From Adiantum capillus-veneris (Eukaryota > Streptophyta > Polypodiopsida > Polypodiales > Pteridaceae): a stretch of 64,000 nt of DNA. The position numbers and the translations under genes were made by a program. Below are positions 58,081-64,000 of the stretch, piece by piece. The DNA lies in contig CM043947.1 of the NCBI GenBank assembly GCA_014529385.2, forward strand, positions 129,914,391 to 129,978,390. Direction: 5' to 3'. Each line of letters begins with the position of its first letter. Positions within the stretch are counted from its first letter, which is position 1. The notes beneath the pieces are model-generated. The model saw nothing but the letters and a program-made list of their open reading frames with translations, was not told where the DNA came from and searched no databases.

Positions 58081-60425
58081 CATGAGAAACTATTTTAATT
58101 CAAAGGGGTCTAATCAACATTCTCTCCCTTTCTTAAAAATGGTTTCAAGATATCCCTAGTTGTGACTAAAGTATACCCCATAATCAAGACATAAAAGATC
58201 CAAATTGGGCTCCTATTTCACACATTTAAGGATTTTTGACAGGATGCTAATGCTCCACATAAATTATGCTTGGAGTATGGAGCCTATAGGAAAAAGGTAA
58301 GAGTGTATAGGAGAACTTGAGGCCATTCTATCAAGTGTCAGTCTCCATGGAAGTGTGGTTGAGCTAACAAAGAACAAGAGGGCATCTAGAAGCACATAGG
58401 AGTGGCCCAATAAAATATGTATGGGTGGTGGTAAAGTGAGACACCATCTTTCAAACTATTCTAACTCCCAAAGTCCCACTGAGTTTCATTTATGAAAAAA
58501 GGTGTGTGACATAATAACCTACAAAGGTAATGAAACAGTCCTTGGATTTAAGCATGCTTGCATGTGGCATGAGTTGTTTGGTCTACTTGAAAAGGAGAAA
58601 CTAGCCTTTGATAAGATCTCCACCTTAAATTTTTCAATCAACACTTTCACAATGCAAATGGTTAATGCTTGGGTACATGGTGGGCAAACCACATAGTCTC
58701 TATGGTTGAATTGCTAGTGTGTTTGAACTAAAGTTGGCTACATTTGTTTGTAGCACATACTTTTTGCACATGGTGCATTTTTCCTCAACACGTATGGTTC
58801 ATTGGGCATTTGGAGTATTGTGGAGAGAAGAAGCAAGAAGGAGGCAAAATGGGTCACTGAACTAGAATATTAGGGCCCTCTTCTTAATGTAGAAATATCA
58901 CCAGCCATCTCATAACCTACAACTTAAGCTACTGCTCACGATGTGCAAAGAAGAAAAAGGAAAGTGTTAAGTGAAACATGAAAGGAGGACCAAGTAAAAA
59001 AATGACCCTCCTCAATGGGCATGATAGCTAGCTCCACCACTGCCATCGACAACTCAAAAGAAACGGAGATGGGGGCTAGGAATAGTGAGGTAATAGTGGG
59101 TCTAAGAGAGATTAGAAATTATCAAAAGAGCATTGAGTCCATAATCCCTAAAGCATCATTCTCTTGAATATTTGGAGAAATAATAAAGGAATATAATGAC
59201 TCAATCACAAGAATACAATGCGTTGCACTAATGGACTACATGATGCCTCTAAAACATACTAGTGCAGCTAGTCCGAGATGACATCTACTGTATGGTTCAC
59301 ATCAAGAGGGTCACTTTAAAAAACATCAATTTCTTTCCATTAGATTACAAAATGGGTTTACCTCCATAAAAATTAGAATCTCCCCATGTAACCACTCTTT
59401 TGAGAGTTGTAATTTTTTTTAACATGATAATGATGACTTGACTTCTCCCATTTATTGCAATGTACAATTAGTTGTTTGAATTGTGAATTATTTTAATTTA
59501 CATTTTAAGTTGTTTTATTTAGGTGATGAAGTGTGATATGGGCTATTTGCAATCATGTGTATTCAAAACGGCTTCCACCAAAACTACCAATCGCAGGGTT
59601 GGAAGCCGGGTGTTTGAGGGTCATTTTTCACCACAATGGGACCACCATGGAAAGAGGACACCATGGTGTGCCATCTCCACCTCTTCTCCCCCCTTGCCCC
59701 ATTATGATGAAAAAGTGCATGACAATCATGTCAGAGCACCCAAACTCTGACTCTACACTTGGCAATGTTGGTGGAAGTCGTTTTTTGACACACGCTACCT
59801 TAATCGAGTTTGTACAACAAAGTGAATAAATTAAAAAATATGCAATACAAATGAAATAAAAAGACAATAGAAAAGATTACAATTTTATTTGTATTTATTT
59901 GAATTTACATCATGGAGTGTTTATCTCTCTCTTACATCAGTTGTTGAGACAAACAGCAAGACTTGTAATGGAAATGGACTATGAACTTTGAGAATAGCGG
60001 AATTAAAAGAATTAGAGTGAGCATTTTTGTGAGACTACTTCGGGAACATAGAAGGCGAACATAATTAGTGGTAGTGAGGGCGAGCTTTTTGAAATGGGGC
60101 CTCTAAACCCAAACCAATGGGCCTACCCTCACAAAATGTTCGTAAAGAGGTACGCACACTACTTGGGGCACCACCTTCTTTTGGGAGTGGAGAAGGAAAC
60201 CAATCAAAATAACACTTGCACTCACCCACTCAAGCAACACACTTTGAAAACCCCCTTACTCTATATACACTTTGGACACTTGAACACCATCAACGATTAT
60301 GCAACCCAATGCCGTGCATCAAAATGAAATATGCAATTTGTGGAATAGCATTCACCTTCTCCCCATAAGAATACCCATAATACATCCAAACTCTTCCTCT
60401 CTCAAGCACTCATAAAAAAATCATG
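58081..60425. other. No supported gene
   Basis: AT-rich sequence. The 64-codon frame at 58502-58696 and overlapping frames at 59523-59829 resemble nothing known to me and lack conserved motifs. No LTR ends or inverted repeats were spotted. Confidence 0.4.
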
Positions 60426-60529
60426 CGCACAAGACTTGCCTCTCAAACACACAAGAGAATCACTTGCATCAAACTAACGCACAAGACTTGCCTCTCAAAC
60501 ACACAAGAGAATCACTTACATCAAACTAA
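60426..60529. repeat. 52-bp tandem duplication
   Basis: Units at 60426-60477 and 60478-60529 (CGCACAAGACTTGCCTCTCA start) differ at one position, and a further AACACAC continues. A recent duplication by its near identity. Confidence 0.95.
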
Positions 60530-62363
60530 CACACTTTGCATAGAGAGCTCATCTCCATCTATGCAATGCCGTGACACAAATAAAATCACCATGAGAGGTA
60601 GCCACATGCATATGTAATGAAGCAAAAGAGAGTTGGAGTGAGAAATTTCTTTAGACCAATTGAATAAGTGTGGAGAAACAAACCAATGGTAAATTGAGAA
60701 TAGAGCACTTACTTGATTTCTCGCACACCTTTTAAGGGGAGGATAGACGCTGGCTAACCATCACGAATTGCGACACTTGAAAGTTTTGAAGATGATTTCA
60801 TGATCATTGACATAACCATGAGAGAGATCATGATGTATTTACAAGTTATTGAGGTGCTACAAATGATTTATTGGGTTGATGGAGTAAGAGATTGTAGAAT
60901 GGAAAGAGTGGAGAATAGAGTTGCACTTCCTCCAAAGAGGAGGGTTAGGAGGGAGGATGTGAAAGAGGGAGAGTTGGGGTTTTCTCTACTATTGATCAAG
61001 AAACAACATGAAGTTGAAAATATAGGTGTGTGTCCTTGAGTCTCTCCAAGGGGGGCTATTTATAGTTGTGTAGGAGTGGGATTATGCTACACTTAATTAG
61101 AGTAAGTGATTAGACCTAATTAAGTGTCCTTTGACCACTCATTGAATATTGGACATAAAAGGGACTATTTATTCACCAAAAATATCATTTTAGACCGTGA
61201 AGGCTCCATAGGGGTGCATAATGTAGGTGGGCCCCACCATGAGGCCCTACGGGTGGCTCCTGCGGGGTATCTCAACTTGTCTGTCTTGGCATTTAGAAAG
61301 CATCTTTAGGTTGGTCCCATCACATGCAAGTGACCTTGAACACTCATTGCTCTTCTAGAAGATGAGTAGGGGAAAAATAAGATCTCACCCTCTTGATTTA
61401 CTTGATTTACAGTTCCCTTTTGCTGCGAATCTGACAGATTTACACTATTTTGACCATAACTTTTTACCTGTAGCTCGGAATGACATGCTTCAAAAGGAAA
61501 AATTGACCTTCTCAATATGTTTGATATGAATTTGGACTATTCTTCACGCCCATGCACCAAGGAATTTGGTTTGAAAGGTCCACACTATGCTAGGGAACCT
61601 TTTGCTTCCAAGTCTTCTTGTATGGGCCCTTTGCTTGTATGCATCCAAGGGGAATCATGCTTTTTCAAAAGGCTATGATGCTTAAACAAATAGAGGAGGG
61701 CCCAATATTATTTGCTTGTGAAAAGAATATACAATTGGAGTCTTTTTGAAAGGAGAGAAACTATATGTATATTCTTAAGAGATATTGGGCCACCTATGTA
61801 GGGGGCATAGAAGACTTGTAGAGAGGGACCATAATCTTTGGTAAAGACAAGTGGAGAGTTGATTTCCATGGAAATTTATCTATATGGGGTGGAAGATGGA
61901 TATATTATTTTTCTACTACTAATTCACAAGAGGTAAGAAAGTTTGGGGGTATATAGTTGGTTATTGTATGCTTATTCTATTTACAAAGCAAAAAAGAAAA
62001 GGGTGGTAATATAAATATATGACTAAGGTGACATTTTTGGGAAGAGTATAATGTATGCGTCGCCACAAAGGTTAAACGAAGAGGGGGAATTTACTCTAGA
62101 TAACTTAATAGCGTAGAAAAATATATAGACATATGAGGAAGAGGACGTTGAGTAGGCTGACAAATGTTGCAAAAAGTTGGTTACCATTTTATGCCACTCA
62201 TATTAGCCCTCCCCCAAGCCTAGAGATATTCATATCTTTAGGAGGACGGTGTTGCTTCTTTTTCTTCTGTTTTTGTCATTTTTTCTTTTCCACTTTTTTT
62301 TTTTTTTTCAATAGAAGGAGTGTCATGCACTCTTTTACTCCATTAGACCTGCTTTTCATTACC
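60530..62363. other. Uncharacterised stretch, possibly 3' part and LTR of element F
   Basis: Because F is transcribed leftward, its 3' region and LTR should lie here. A purine-rich reverse-strand run (GGCTTGGGGGAGGGC) at about 62206-62222 and a long A run at about 62298-62313 could mark the polypurine tract. No paired LTR is visible inside the window, so limits cannot be set. Confidence 0.4.
61056..61065 (-). promoter_or_regulatory. TATA-like box on the reverse strand
   Basis: The reverse strand reads CTATAAATAG followed by CCCCCC, a good TATA match. It would fit an LTR promoter of element F, but its LTR limits are unknown. Confidence 0.3.
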
Positions 62364-64000
62364 TCAATCCCATAAATCGGAGATGGGAGGGTTGCCTTGG
62401 GTATGTTCAGATTCCAAGGCTGGTTCTTCTTTGCACATCAAAGCTTTAAAAATAGGTGGAGCATTTGCCAAGCTGAAGGGAGCCGTGTCAATTTGGAGCT
62501 TAGACGATGTAGGTAGATGACTGCCTATCAACGGATTGATACGTTGAAAGTAGGGCTTTAATCTCCATCCATTGACTCTGGTCTTGTGGAGTTTTCTTGA
62601 TAAATCTGCTAATTTGTAACTACCATTCCCAAACTTTGTTTTTATCATGAAAGGTCCCTCCCATCTTTGCAAAAGCTTTTTGTCGAGTCGAGTATCAAGT
62701 CGGTTATCATAGCGAAGAACCAACATACCTTCCTTCAATCCTTTCCCCTTGAGCTTCTTGTTGATTTTATCCCTTTGGCTTGTCGCTTTGGTGATGTAGT
62801 GATCAATGGACTCTTCTCTATCTAGCTCAAGTCGTTGGAGATCTAAGATCCTTTCATGTAGAACCTCTTTTGGTTTTTTTGCCACTCTTGCAAGAACGCG
62901 CAAGCTTGAGAGCTCTACCTCAATGGGGAGAAGTGCCTCCTGTCCATAAACTAGATGAAAAGGGGTGAATTGGGTAGATACCTTGAAAGATGTCCTATAC
63001 GCCCAAAGAGCAGCCGTCAAATGGCGATCCCAATCATTAGGCCGGTCCACAACCTGCTTAGAAATGATCTTACATATCATTCCATTCACTTTTTTCACCA
63101 ATCCATTGCATTGAGGATAGTAGGGTGTGGAATGCAGGTGTTTCACTTTAAACCTCCTCAAGAGATCATTCAGAAGGTCAGCCCTAAAACCTGGGCCTCG
63201 ATCTGATAAGATTTCTAGGGGTGTTCCAGACCTACTACAAATATGATCAAAAATAAACTTTGATACCTCTTCAGCTGTGATTCGGGTTGTGCTTGTTGCT
63301 TCCGCCCATCGTGTCATGTAGTCAACACCCATGATGATGAAAACCTTCCCTGTAGAAGTACGAGGTAGGGGACCTATTGCATCCACACCCCACTTTTCAA
63401 AAGGGCCATAAGATATTATTGGGACTCGAGGCTCATATGTTAGTCGTCTATCCCCAGCAATTTGGCATGGCTTACATGCCTTACACCAATATTGGACATC
63501 ACGATGTAAGCTCGGCCAAATAAACCCTGCTTGTAAAATCTTCCTACTTGTAATATCTTGAGAAAAGTGACCACCACAGACATCATCATGACATGAAAGA
63601 AGAATTTTCTCTATCTCTTGCACACCTGGTACTCTCCTCAAGACCAAATCTTTCCCTTTGTGATATAAATCATCCCCAATCAACTAGTAAGGTGTGGCCT
63701 TCTTAACTAGTCTATGTCTTTGCACCTTGTCTAAGTGTTTGGGACACTCACCTGCTCGTAGAAAGAAGATAATGTCTTTTAGCTCATCTTGACCTTGATA
63801 TTTGGGTTCATATAGTTTCACACCTCCTACCGCCATTTGAAGCTTTTCATTTGCGAGTAAGTCTGCTTCCTTGTTATGAGTTCTCACAATGTGTTGTACC
63901 TGTGTTGCTTTAAAACCCTTCATCAAAGCTCTTACACTACTAAGCCACTCAAACAATGTACGATTCTTGCACCTCCAAGTCCCTTGGATTTGCCTGACCA
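62364..64000 (-). pseudogene. Element F: Tat-like gypsy RNase H end and integrase, catalytic Glu replaced by Lys
   Basis: 63956-63684 reads QHIVRTHNKEADLLANEKLQ, matching the end of the second, archaeal-like RNase H domain found in Tat elements. A TAG at about 63684 separates it from a 439-residue integrase frame (63683-62364). That frame has CHDDVCGGHF and KACKPCQIAGD (His-His-Cys-Cys), WGVDAIGPLP (first Asp), LSDRGPGFRA (second Asp) and CNGLVKKVNGM, with Lys (AAA) where Glu is required. The C-terminal part (LQRWEGPFMIKTKFGNGSYK) is intact. The element continues beyond the right edge. Confidence 0.85.

Noticed and set aside
60426-60529. CRISPR-like direct repeats here and at 2203-2302
   Set aside because: The units are adjacent with no spacers, only two or three copies, and the genome is eukaryotic.

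Overview
The window is nuclear DNA of a land plant with a large, repeat-rich genome. The evidence is canonical GT-AG introns, plant-type Ty3/gypsy and Ty1/copia LTR retrotransposons nested in one another, CCCTAAA-like telo-box arrays inside LTRs and very long AG/CT microsatellites. A 10.3-kb intron full of retrotransposons and the style of the gag and pol proteins suggest a fern or another early-diverging plant, but that is inference. Nothing bacterial or organellar is seen.

One host gene is supported: a CYP57/CWC27-type spliceosomal cyclophilin on the + strand at 15200-30606. Eleven exons join in phase with GT-AG borders to give a 494-residue protein. Intron 3 (16862-27145) holds a LINE ORF1-like remnant, a minus-strand gypsy element (C) split by a short plus-strand non-autonomous relative (D, target duplication GGTGG), and the 3' half of another gypsy element (B).

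Left arm (1-13520): a degraded minus-strand copia element was split by an 11.5-kb plus-strand Athila/Tat-like gypsy element (A, 1510-12967, target duplication GGAAG, tRNA-Asp-like primer site). Its gag, protease, RT, RNase H and integrase are all recognisable and all broken.

Middle (31300-39530): mostly low-information sequence. It holds a coiled-coil LINE ORF1-like remnant, an isolated near-copy of part of element E, a gypsy RT scrap, a dispersed microsatellite-containing repeat and a repeated hairpin unit.

Right arm (39531-57340): a minus-strand chromodomain gypsy element (E) of about 9.5 kb before later insertions, with LTRs of about 1.56 kb. It was hit by a complete copia element (H, 46838-51938, target duplication ATTGG) in gag, by a 1.86-kb TTAA-flanked, CACTAG-ended DNA transposon in the 3' LTR, and by a 1.1-kb inversion joining the 3' LTR and the integrase tail. 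A second gypsy integrase tail with chromodomain (G) follows. After about 5 kb of uncharacterised sequence, the edge holds the RNase H-integrase end of a Tat-like element (F).

Recurring themes are tandem duplications of about 50-160 bp, loss of former Gln codons to stops, and replacement of the catalytic integrase Glu by Lys in three of the four integrases where that site can be read.
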